This document shows, piece by piece, positions 10,063-21,400 of a stretch of DNA of 64,000 bases. The stretch's first letter is position 1, and each line of letters starts with the position of its first letter. Position numbers and translations under genes: made by a program. The stretch comes from Rutstroemia sp. NJR-2017a BVV2 (Eukaryota; Ascomycota; Leotiomycetes; Helotiales; Rutstroemiaceae). A model generated the notes under the pieces. That model did not search any database. It was not told the origin of the DNA and saw nothing but the letters and a program-made list of their open reading frames with translations. The stretch is from positions 434,001 through 498,000 of the forward strand of contig NJPS01000039.1 in NCBI GenBank assembly GCA_002946415.1, in the 5' to 3' direction.

Positions 10063-13000
10063 CTAAATCCATCCCTTAACCCATTTTTCCATCCACTCCG
10101 CCTCAATACCCTTCAAGTTCGCCAAATGCTCACTAGCATTGAGAGTCTCAGTCACGTCTTTGTCAGCCCATGCAGTCCCGGGCAAAGTCTCAAAGAAGTC
10201 TAACAACTTGATTGCTGGGTACTTCGCAAGAATCTCTTGAAGTTCCATACTTTTGGAGAGAGCATTCTCCCTTGCCGTCTCCCGGAGTTTCTGAAGCCAT
10301 GTGCCGTATGGGATTGGAGTGACAGCAGGATGATCCTTGGGACTTGAAGCATTCAATGTCTTCAAGATGGCAGGGAGTAATGTAGCCCACGTCGTCGGAC
10401 TCTGGTTCACCGGATGGAAAACTCTGATATTAGAATCTGGGACTTTGTTGAAAGAGATATCAACTAGAGAGGACGAAAGTATATCAATTGGTACCCAATC
10501 CAACTTCATCTTCTCGCTACCAAGATCACTTGGTATAAATCCCATGTGGAAGGAGGTAACCACCATACTAGGCATCCACTCCGATTTGTTCCAGACACCG
10601 GAGGTATAAGCAGGTCCCGCTATTTGACCCACGCGTGCGACTTTGAGATCCACGTTCTTCAATTTTTCCTGCTTAGATGCATAGTCGAGAATATTCTCGG
10701 CGATGAATTTTGACTCCGCATAGCCCATAGGGAGAGGTGCTGATGTGTCTTTGATGATCTTTTCGGGCACCACTGTTGACTCGAGGGACGAGATGGAACT
10801 GATGGAGGATATGAATAAGAGTGATATATGCTGTCGGGCTGTGGATACAAAAGAGAGAAGATTGATTATCCCCTGTAGGTGAGGCTCGAATGTGTCGAGA
10901 GAGATGTTAAAATTCACTGGCCAAGCACTGTGAATGATATCTGTTGCTGAGTCTCGAATAGCTTTTTGTTTTTCATCATCAAGGCCTAATCCGGGCTGAG
11001 AGAAATCCGCCTTGAGAAATGTGACTTTGGATGCTGGAAAGTCTATTGGTTTGTTGTCTTGTTGATTTTTCTTCAAATGTCTGGAGTGTGAGTCAGATGT
11101 TCGATCTAGGCAGTATATGTGTGACACTGATGCAGTCTGCATCAGCGTTCTAAGAATGCATGAACCTAGAGAACCAGTCGAGCCCGTCAAAACAACCACG
11201 TGCTCACTGGCCGGGGATGGATCTGCCGCATGATCAGACTGAACGGGAATTTTGTCGACAAGTTTGTGGTACTGCTGGAGAGTTTCCTCAATCTTATGGC
11301 TACGATCAGCTGCAGTGTCGAATTTTGAGCTAGACTCTCGATTGAACATTTCAACGATTGATTTGGCCAGCTGGGTAACTGAAGGATTGGTGTATAAGAT
11401 AGTGATAGGGAGATCGGGTTTATTGACAGCCGTTCTCAGATGTCGGATAAATTGCAATGCTTGTAAAGAATCCATCCCTTGAACAAACAGGTTATCGTCG
11501 TCTTTGATCTTAGTCTCATCCCACTCCGTAACCTTACAAAGAACTTTTCGTAGAACTTCACGGACTGCTTTGAAATCGCGAGTATCAACAGATTCTTCCT
11601 TTCCTATGTGCTCCTCTTCAGCATACCGAGACATTGTATCGGCATCTGCATATAGCTTCTCTATTTCAGAGGAATACTCTCTCAATGCGGGAGAGCGTTG
11701 GATAGTACCCTTCGCCGACATTGGGATTGGACGTCCTGGTTCTGTGAAAAGAATGTGAGATTTGGCAACTCGGGCATGTGCTGGGCATGTCGCATTGGCC
11801 TCTTCAATAACAGGCCAAATTCGTTCAATGGCTTCTGCCCTCTCTGTTGCGGAAAGTTTATTTTGATCAACAAGTTCGATTAAGAGAGCAGCTTGGAACC
11901 TCAAAGTTCCTATGACCATTGTCTGACGAATCTCAGGGTGCTGATTGAGGCGCTGTTCCATTGAAAGCGGATTTGTTTTTTCACCAGTGAGGAATACTAT
12001 TATATCATCTCCTCGTCCACGATAGAGCCAAAGATCTGCTTCTGTTGGATGTGGCGAGTAAAGATCCTTTGTATTCCATGTCTGAAGATTTGGAAATATT
12101 CTGAAGACTTGTTGGACTGTCTCTGGGTCAGAATTTTTATGCCAGACTGCTTCGTATAGGTCATCGGTTTGGTGCTCGAAGGATATGTTTGCAGAGGGAT
12201 TATATCGGTAATGCCTCCAGAAATTTGAAGCCTTGTCAATTCGCTTCAACGACGGGTAAAATCCAGTCTCGGTCGCTCCAACGTGGCCGAGGAATTCGAT
12301 TTTTGAAGATATAACATCTCCGGCAGCTGGTGGAATGGCCCCCCCACAATACATAAGACGTTTAAGATTTTTGGCTAGGAAATCTAAGTTATCAGCATTC
12401 TGCGCGATGTCAATAGCGTAAGGCGGTACGAGAACTGCTATGTCGGCTTCGGTGCGCTTGAGCCCATCTATAAGCAGACTAGCGGAAGGAAATCCGGCAA
12501 TGGGATAGATGACAACACTGCGATGGTAGACTGCGTTGAGCAACCCCAAGTAAACACCTGCTGCCTATTTCATTTAGTATTCAGTGGAACCGCCAAATAA
12601 TTGGAACAAAATAAGACATACATGAAAATATGGTAGCGTATTAAAGAGACGAACACTATGGATAGTTAGCTTGAACTCGTTGCATGCTGATCTCCAATGC
12701 GCACGTACCCTGCATACAAACTCGCTTGATTGAAATAGCCAGCAGGAGGCTCGAGATCTGATACCGCAGCAACACAAACATCATGCGTCCAAATAATAGG
12801 TTTTGGGAGCTCTGTAGTTCCAGAGGTATGTAGAACGATAATTGGATCATTCCGTGCGGTTTCGAACGTTTTTTCAAACGGAAAATGTGGATGAGACTTC
12901 TCAGCAATTTCCGAAATGTTAGGTAGTTCTAGAACTTGAATCCCCATAGATGAAAGAGCAGCTATCATTGGCTGAAGTTGAACCGGCTGGGGGCTAGTTG

Positions 13001-13443
13001 TGATCAACGTTTTGCAGCTAGCAAAAGCAAACAGATTTTCTTGGGCACGAATACTGTTTCGCGGTGACGTGAGTAGGGTCTGTAGCGCGTTAACAAATGT
13101 CGATTGCCGCCACACAATACTATTGAGTGATGATTAGACTACGTACCTTGTATCCGGTCTTGATAGCTCCTAGTACGAAAGCATTGACGAGAATGTCATT
13201 AGGCCCGATATAGGCCAAGGACGGAAAGTCTTCTCCATGACCAAGCTTCTCCTGTAGCCACCAGGCTATGCCATTGATGGCATTGGCAAAGGTACCATAT
13301 GAGACTTTTTGGTATCCAGATTCGTAGCTGGTGGGATGGGCTGGGTATTCGGCGAAGATCGCTTCTGGTTCTTTCGCTGCAATGGCATCAACAAGATTGG
13401 GTAGAAGCCCCTTTTGACTCATATTGGTAAAAGACGTTGCCAT
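10063..13443 (-). CDS. NRPS-like adenylation-thiolation-reductase (A-T-R) enzyme
   Basis: Exons on the minus strand are 13147-13443, 12709-13079, 12622-12655 and 10063-12564 (introns of 67, 53 and 57 nt), giving 1,067 residues. The adenylation domain shows HTSGTTELPKP (about residue 183), VGATETGF (about 330) and YRGRGDDI (about 416). The thiolation domain has GMDSLQ with the phosphopantetheine serine at about 600. The reductase domain has the NADP-binding GSTGSLG (695-701) and the YAESK catalytic pair (Tyr about 849, Lys about 853). No condensation domain is present. Such enzymes activate a carboxylic acid with ATP, load it on the carrier and release it reductively as an aldehyde or alcohol; the substrate is not predictable here. 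It is divergent from the FSH hydrolase across a 0.6 kb shared upstream region, and fits a cluster with the PKS. Confidence 0.9.
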
Positions 13444-14040
13444 GATGGTTGGGTAGATCGGAAAAAGACACGGTAAGCACTGTCGTGCAATAGAAGCTGA
13501 AGATGGTTTGCAGGCTAATGGTTTATGATTGTTGGGATAAACTTAATAATGAGGAAAAATTGAAAAAGAAATGGACCATTCAAACAGGTCACTTCGCCTC
13601 TGAAATACATTGCCATTACACCATTAGATAGTTCAACCTTATCACTAAAAACGTAGTATGTGTAGCAGTGAGGCACAGTTTCGAATTTCCCCATCACATA
13701 CCCAACAGTACCTAGCTAGTAAATATCACAGCGGCAAGAAAAATTTAGTTAACGGCATATGAAATTTAGTTAGAATAACATATGTCTCTAATATTTCATT
13801 GAATTAATTAGCTCTGTATTACGATAAGCATAATTACACCGCTACAAAATTTATCACACTGTAATTTAACCGCGGTACTTGGAATCAATCACACTGATTG
13901 TCGATTTCATCTCAACAAGCCACTTGCTTTGCTTTCATTATTTAGTTAGAGTTGTGTATCTTTCTCGATCAACCAATTTGAAAACTTGTTTACTTTCAAA
14001 TACTAATTCTATTCATTGCTTGATTTGTGAAGCCTCCAAA
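13444..14040. promoter_or_regulatory. Divergent promoter region, A-T-R enzyme and FSH hydrolase
   Basis: A 597-base AT-rich region between two genes that point away from each other, so one region could drive both. It contains AATCAATCACA at 13883-13893, which also occurs in the upstream region of the PKS (17614-17624). Whether this word binds a regulator is unknown. Confidence 0.4.
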
Positions 14041-14911
14041 ATGAGATTTCTATGTCTTCATGGTGCGGGCACAAACAGCCAGGTATTGCATATCTCATAT
14101 CCATCTGCCTTACGTCTTGCTGACCTGCATTTCGCAGATATTTGAAATGCAGTCCGGTAAATCAAGCCTCGGCATGCCAGTTTCTGGGGCACTTTCTGAC
14201 ATCAAACAGCCGCATTAAGGTCTGAGCTTGGCGATCACCATACATTTCAGTTTTTGGAAGGAGTGGTTCCTGTCCCTCCTGCACCTGGTATTTTCCCGTG
14301 ATATCTCTTCGTGGAAAAGCTCCCTAAAGTGCTAATTTTACGTAGAAATAGCAATATATCTTACCGGCAATGATGAGTGCTTCTCGTACTTTGACCATTA
14401 CTCTAAAGATAGCATTCGCAAGGCACTAGGAGACCTCGAACGTTACATTCTAGAGGAGGGTCCGTTTGATGGTATCATGGCCTTTTCTCACGGAGCTTGC
14501 TTGGCGTCAATGTTCATTATTCAATCTCTCCACGGCCGTCCCAACCTCTTGCCCCGCAGTTCCCAACCGGCACAAACCCAGCGGAGCCCATGCTCTATGT
14601 TCAAATGCGCTATTTTCTTATCCGGTGTTAGACCCACCAACGTTTGTCTAGCATCTGATGCCGATGGCGATATCAGATGGCTCGACGAAGCAATAGACGG
14701 AGTGCTCATTGATATACCGACGGCCCACATCTTCGCCGCAAACGATCCTGCTATCCCAGGGGAGAGTGCGAAGTTGAGCGAACTCTGTGCAGCCGATAAA
14801 AGGGTTGTGTTCATCCACGATCAAGGCCACGAAGTGCCGAAAAGTAAGGAGGCGGTGCTCAAGGCAGTCCATGCTATACGGAGGGTGATTGATAGTGCTT
14901 CGGTAGTCTAG
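14041..14911 (+). CDS. FSH-family serine hydrolase (possible polyketide-releasing esterase)
   Basis: Exons 14041-14082, 14138-14156, 14210-14287 and 14346-14911 (introns of 55, 53 and 58 nt) give 234 residues, normal for the FSH1 family. It starts MRFLCLHGAGTNSQIFEMQ, as these proteins do, then LRSELGDHHTFQFLEG. The catalytic triad is visible: Ser94 in AFSHG (Ala replaces the first Gly of GxSxG), Asp180 in ANDPAIPG and His208 in DQGHEVP. No signal peptide, so cytosolic. Family members in fungal clusters release polyketides from highly reducing PKSs that lack a thioesterase (LovG is the known case). The PKS here has no release domain, so that role is a reasonable inference. Hydrolysis of another cluster ester is also possible. 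Confidence 0.85.
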
Positions 14912-15504
14912 TATGCTGCATGGGCTAGATGGGTCTCTGGGTAATATGCAGAAGTGTATTAGTGGGATGACTAGGTAGACACGTCAGGAATTGATCAATG
15001 CAATGTCAAGTTCCTTGAAATATCGATTATGTGACGCGAATTACCAGGCGCCTAGAGAAAATTTATTCAGGTGGGGTCCGGCCGGCGCGTAAGCCCAGCT
15101 CGAGTTGAGCAATTGGCCAACGGGTATGATCCACTTATCACTGGCGTGACTGGGTCCCCACTTACAAACAGGACGGACTAGGGCACTGATGGGGTTTCCC
15201 GCAGCAACTTAACACGTGCTTGATAAGTGAACACACCGACCTGCAAAGGAGAAATTAGGCGATGCGGGCTTAAGTACTGTATCAGGTTAGTGTCAATCTG
15301 GTGCAACGCGTGTGGCAAGACCTACCTGCGGCCGCGGTGCACTCAACCGAAGTGCATATGCGGAAGGGTAGGTTTGTCTTGACTGCTTTTTTTATGGGCA
15401 TAGGTCCCTTATTATAGTCGGACCAGTTCTCGGCATTATCAGATGTAAGACTTACAGCTAATTACATTCGGTGATTAGTAACACTGATTATTAAGTGTGG
15501 CCGC
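14912..15504. other. Intergenic stretch downstream of the FSH hydrolase
   Basis: No supported gene. It includes a GC-rich palindromic patch (gcggccgcggtgca near 15328), unusual in an otherwise AT-rich neighbourhood. Confidence 0.35.
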
Positions 15505-15608
15505 TGAAAAAAGGATCAACAGGATGAAAAAGGATCAACAGGATGAAAAAGGATCAACAGGATGAAAAAGGATTACAATAGGGTGAAAAAGGATTACAAT
15601 AGGATCAG
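15505..15608. repeat. Minisatellite, 19-21 bp unit
   Basis: About three copies of ggatcaacaggatgaaaaa followed by two diverged 21-base copies of the ggattacaataggRtgaaaaa type. It lies in the convergent space between the FSH hydrolase and the membrane-protein gene. Confidence 0.85.
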
Positions 15609-15873
15609 TAGTTGAGACGTTTATCAAGTTGCTGTATTGTAGCGCACTTGGTCTGGCCATCTCAAGTTCCTAGGCGCACGGTTAGAAGGTTCAGCGCGCT
15701 AATCATTTGAGTCTTGACGACCAGTTTCTACATGATCATACTTGATTGGGGTAGTTGTGATTGGTATGCAAGTATTTATTTGAATAAAGTTAAATTGAAA
15801 AAGATAGCAAAGGGCTCGTTATATACATAATACTAGCTTCACTGCCAGTGAAGATTTCTTGATCATTATCCGC

Positions 15874-17207
15874 TCATGGAAAATCCGAAGATACTTCAAA
15901 GTTTCTGGTGACATGAATGTCATGGTTAGGAGGGCCGGTTGCTGAAACAATGTTAGTGATGCAAAATGCTATCATGATGGGGCGCCATACTATGAGCTGC
16001 AGTAGTTTTCTGAGCCGTTTGTGGATTGTTATCAGGGGTGGTTGATAAAACCTTAGTGTAGGTCTTGACACCACTGAATTGAGACTTGTATTCGGGTGAA
16101 GAGGAATTAAGATGTCTTAATTCAGTCTCCGAAGTGTTGTCCACGGGATTGGAATGGAGAGAATCTCTTGTGTTTGTTGATCGACCTTTCCAGCTTCTCA
16201 TCCGAGTTGATGACCAGACATTCAGAGATGAAAGTTTTCCTGTAGCTAAGGATGATTGAATATGTATAAATAGCGGTCTAGTGGATGGTAAACAAGATGC
16301 CAATAAGTACATAGAAGGTTCCATGATCGTGTACCGCTCGAGGGGCACCGAAGCCCACGTGCCATCTGCAAACGGATTTGTCTGGGCGAATTGTGAGAAG
16401 CGTAGAATCGAAGCAATTAGCCCACTGACAGCAAGCCTAATGTCAGCAAATGGACATTCGGATGTTGAGGACGGTGTTTTACTTACACAGTACCCGTGAA
16501 GAAAGTAAAACTGATACCGAGTTTCACCGATCTTGATGTGTGTAATTTCCAAATCGACGGCTGTGGAAGTATGAGCATCATAACATCAGTGATGATATTA
16601 GGTAACGACGCCCATAAATAGAACTTTGTAGAGTTAACGGGGCAGCGCCCATTAGGTATCGTTTTGTCCCAAAAGAATGCCACAGGCCTACACTCGAAAA
16701 TGCTAACCAGTGTGGTGGCGATGGCCGAGGCTATAAGAATGGAGGCAATGACCGTGACCGTGATGCGGTGGTACCTTTGTGTGAATATACGGAGGAACAT
16801 TGCGAGGATAGAAAGCTTGGGGAATGTAATGGCCCAGGCATAGATCATAGGTGTGCCAAAAAGTATTTTGCTCCAAACTATAATCTTATTCGGGTCTGTA
16901 GCTGCTACAGCTGCGATATGATATCCCACGCCTCCGTATTGGATGATGCCTAGGAATTCCATTAAATCCACATTCACAGTCAGGTGTATGTGGGCAACTT
17001 ACATAGTGCGAGGATAGATAGTGTTAGGCACAATATCAAGCCCGGAATAATGAGAATGTCATCGAGGCCTAGCGGTGCTTTCGTCAGATGTCGAGAAAAA
17101 AAGCGAATAGCTACGAAGATGATATTGAGCGGTATGAAAGCAATGGCAGCAACCGTTAGCTGGTGACCAGAGTATTCGCGGAGAAATTCAGGCGACAGAT
17201 TCTCCAT
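15874..17207 (-). CDS. Seven-helix rhodopsin-domain membrane protein (Pth11/SAT4-type)
   Basis: Exons on the minus strand are 17003-17207, 16487-16949, 15991-16436 and 15874-15941 (introns of 53, 50 and 49 nt; phases fit), for 393 residues. The N-terminal two thirds are hydrophobic helices: VAAIAFIPLNIIFVAIRFFSR and GLDDILIIPGLILCL, then WAITFPKLSILAMFLRIF, a helix after HRITVTV, CRPVAFFWD, and LPNIITDVMMLILP. These are the usual marks of the fungal rhodopsin/SAT4 domain family, which includes Pth11-like receptors. The last third is a Ser/Thr-rich cytoplasmic tail ending in an HDIHVTRNFEV element. No CFEM domain precedes it. Located between cluster genes and divergent from the PKS; sensing or product-related roles are possible but unproven. 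Confidence 0.85.
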
Positions 17208-18443
17208 GGCAGTCGTTGTCGCTAATCGCTGATAAGACAGAGACCACAGCAGTATTTTGACAGTTATAGCTGAGTTCAGAGTTCTGAGGGATACTCTGTA
17301 TAAACACTGATCGTGAGTGGATGGCGCATCGATTTTTCAATTAGGAGAAACCAACGTCATGATAGGGTTCCTCCGAACTCACAGGGGGATTTGGTTTTCA
17401 CTTTGAATCGGTTTGCCGAAGTCAACGTTCCGAAACCACGAGATACCCACATGGTTGAATTGTGATGGGAAGGTGGTATGCACAAAAGGTGCCACCCCCA
17501 CCCCCACTCTCCATGAAAGTTGAACATCCCACTACAACTGCTCATCAGCGGCTACGGAGAGGAGGGAGGCGTTTTTACTGCCTTGGTGAAAATTCCTAAT
17601 TAGGAATTCAATCAATCAATCACATTCAGCTTCCTGTAATAAACTTTACGTACGAGGGACGGGATACTTAGTGCTGTTGGAAGGCACATTTGATGATCTG
17701 CATGTAATCAGATTCTAAGATCTCACGGTGGTATTAATTTACAGTAGTCTTGACTGCGCTTGGCTCGGAGATTAGCTATCTCGCCTAGGCTGTACTGTGG
17801 TAAGACGGCGCGAAGCGCCCCCGTCCCCAGTCTGCTGTGCTCGAAACTTGTCAAGCGCAGACTACTTTGTGATAATCGGACTGCTTTCTGATAATCGCGA
17901 TGCTATGCTTTCCCGGAAAAAATGGGGAAAAAATGGGAACGGTTCCTTGTACCCACCTGTTTTTAGTTGGCCTCCATTTTTTGCGACGCGCACCTTTGCC
18001 TACAGTAATCATGTCGCAAGAGATGACCATATATCGTTAGCGTAGTTCAGCACCAACATTATCACCGTTGAAATATCTCGGGGTTCGAAAGCGTTTGGAT
18101 CATCATTAGTACCGGGTTGATGGTCTGTTTTCCGGAGTGTTTCCACCTGAAAAGTGGTATCTACATGGTATTCCAGCATATCATCACTATTTTCCGATAA
18201 AACCCGCGCTAGATAGGCCGACACGGGCATTCCCCAGGGCAATGCTTTAAGAACATCACGTAAAAATGCATTCACCTGGTGTTCATATAGAGCGTGAGAG
18301 GAGATCGTACATTCTGATAACAGTCATTCTCTGAACCAGAACGATCCGTGCCTTCTATCACCGCGATAGAAATCAAGGCCAACGGCAATAGCTCGCAGTC
18401 TGCTAAACCCTCAATTCCGAAAACATATGCTACACGACCAGCA
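17208..18443. promoter_or_regulatory. Divergent promoter region, membrane protein and PKS
   Basis: A 1.2 kb region between two genes that point away from each other. It holds AATCAATCACA at 17614-17624 (also found between the A-T-R and FSH genes), an inverted repeat cctaattagg near 17595, and two gataatcg words near 17870-17895. In-frame codons without an ATG continue upstream of the chosen PKS start, so an extra 5' exon cannot be excluded. Confidence 0.4.
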
Positions 18444-21400
18444 ATGGGTTCAATTTCAAACGATGGCCCGTTATCCAATCCTGCTGCCATTATAGGCATG
18501 TCTTTTTCATTTCCACAGGACGCAGTTTCAAGCGATAAATTTTGGTCCATGCTGATGCAGGCCCGTTGCGCTTCGGAAGATTTTCCTGCATCTCGATTGA
18601 AAAAGTCGACATTTTATCACTCTGAGGCAGCTAGACAGGACTCGGTAATCCATTAACTGGGAGTACATATGAGTTATACTAACATATGAATAGCTTCCCT
18701 TCAATGGAGGCCATTTCCTTAAGGGTAGTATTGCTGCTTTTGATGCACCTTTCTTTTCGATTTCTGCGTCAGAGGCAGTTAGTATGGACCCGTTACAGCG
18801 GGGGCTACTAGAGGCTACATATAGAGCTCTGGAAAATGGTAAAGTTTTCATTAACTATAATCTACATACTAGAGGACCCAGACATGCTAATTAATTGCTA
18901 GCCGGTTTGCCTCTAGAGACGGTCATAGGATCAAAGACTTCCGTCTACACTGGATGCTTTACAAGTGACTGGAAAGATCTCTATTTGGAAGATCCCGATC
19001 AGTGGCCCGATTATGCAGCAACCGGCATGACTGCTTTGTCAATGTGTGCAAATAGAATCAGTTGGTTCTTCAATCTTCGTGGGACCAGCGCGAATATTGA
19101 CACGGCTTGCTCGAGCAGCTTGGTCGCCTTGGATATGGCTTGCAAAGACTTGGAATTGGGGCAAGCGAAAATGGCACGTTAATTCATATTCCGCTATACG
19201 CATTTTCATTCTTAATCCGTCAGCGGGAATTACTAACTAAGATACAAGGCGATCGTTGCAGCAGGCAACCTGATTTATTCTCCTGGTATGCTGCATCTTT
19301 TACAAAGTATGAACATGCTATCTGTCAGCAGCAAATGTTTCAGCTTTGATGACCGCGCCAACGGATATGCAAGAGGGGAAGGGTTTGCAGTCATCGTGCT
19401 CAAGAGTCTTGCTGAGGCGATAAATGCAAGGGACACCATACGTGCAGTGATTCGAGCCACGGGTACAAATCAAGATGGTCGAACCCAGCTTGTTACACAG
19501 CCGAGCGGAGATGCGCAAGAAGACCTTATCAGGGAGACATACAAAAAGGCGGGATTACATCCATCCTCAGCTTCGTACATTGAAGCGCATGGAACTGGAA
19601 CGCCTGTGGGAGGTAAGTGGAACAAATTCTAGGCTAACTTGACTGATATAAATACTTATACTGAGAAATAGATCCCATTGAAGCGAACGCGATAGGGAAG
19701 GTCTTTCGCGAACTTCGCAGACCTGAAAATCCACTTATTGTGTAAGTTCAGCTTCCAATACATCTTGACGGCCCGCAGTGTCGGCTCTCTCGATCTGGGG
19801 GGTGATACTAATGTTTATCTTCAGGGGAGCTGTCAAATCAAACATTGGCCACTTGGAGGGGGCTAGCGGTCTTGCGGGCCTGATTAAAACAGTTTTAATT
19901 CTGGAACGTGGTATCATACCTCCAAATGCAAATTTTCGACGGCAAAATATGGCCATCGATGCGGAATTCTTAAAAATCAAGGTGAGTAGCCCATGCATTC
20001 ATATGAAGAGTTATTGTTTTGAGAGCTAATCTCTATCCTAGTTCCCCACGACTCCAACAGTGTGGCCAAATGATGGTCCACGTATAGCATCTGTTAACTC
20101 GTTTGGCTATGGAGGTAGCAACGCTCACGTGATTGTCGAGGATGCATATCACTATCTTCTAGACCACAATATGAAAGCAAATCATCTGACAATCAGAACT
20201 CTACCATTACAAGTAGGTCCTACAGAATCACAAAAAGAAGAGCGCATGCTGCCAATTTCACATGAGCATACGGACACTGCTCTTTCAGTACAGAATACTC
20301 ATGAAGGCGTGTCTGCCGAGAAACTCCTCATCTTTTCTGCAGCCGACGAGGAAGGAATAAATCGTATTGCTGCAGCGTACGGTAATCATTTTCGGAACTC
20401 GAATATGGGTTTAATATCATCCAAGAAATATTGGGACAGCTTATCATACACGCTGGACTCGAGAAGAAGCTCACTAACTTGGAAGTGCTTTGGAGTGTTG
20501 AAGTCTGTCGAAGAACTCCAGAATATTGAGCGGGTAATTTCCCATCCGGTTCGAACAAATACGACCTTCAAACCGAGTTTTACTTTTATCTTCACCGGGC
20601 AAGGTGCTCAATGGCCAAGAATGGGCGTCGAACTCATGGAAAGGTATACTGTTTTTCGTCACTATCTCGAGATATGCGCTATTGCTCTGAAAGAATCTGG
20701 TTGTCCTTGGGACTTGATAGGTATTTATGCATCCGCTTGTGCCATTCTTATGAATCATGTTTTCTGATTATGCGAGTAGCGGAACTTCAAAAATCGAAAG
20801 CATTATCCAATATATACCTTCCAGAATACAGTCAACCACTTTGTACAGCCTTACAAATTGCATATATTAAGCTTCTCGAGGATTTAAACATTATGCCAGA
20901 CACGGTAGTGGGCCATTCTTCCGGAGAGATTGCGGCTGCGTAGGCAATTCCTTTCCATGTTCTTTAGCTAAGACTAACCCCGCATCAGTTACTCTATTGG
21001 CGCCATCTCCATTCGATACGCAATGCAAGTCGCCTACTACAGAGGACTACTGGCTACTGATTTGGAAGATAATTCCAAGTACCCAAGTGGTGCCATGATG
21101 GCCGTAGGACTGTCCCAAATCAATATCCAACCATACTTCGATGCCATATCAATACAGTATGGCAATTGTGCCCTTGTTGTTGCCTGCATCAATAGCCAGA
21201 GTAGCATAACTGTATCTGGTGACAAGATACAATTAGCATCGTTGGAATCTATGTTGCGCGCGGCGAACATCTTCGCTAGAAAGCTCCAAGTGAACGTCGC
21301 CTATCATTCGCCTCTTATGAATCCCATAGCAACAAGATATCTCAACGCGATTGGGGACATGAAAGAAATGACGATCCCATCATTAAGGAAGACTACGCCA

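Noticed and set aside
18009..18550. Minus-strand frames overlapping the PKS start
   Set aside because: They overlap the upstream region and first PKS exon and have no domain content; the plus-strand PKS frame explains the sequence.
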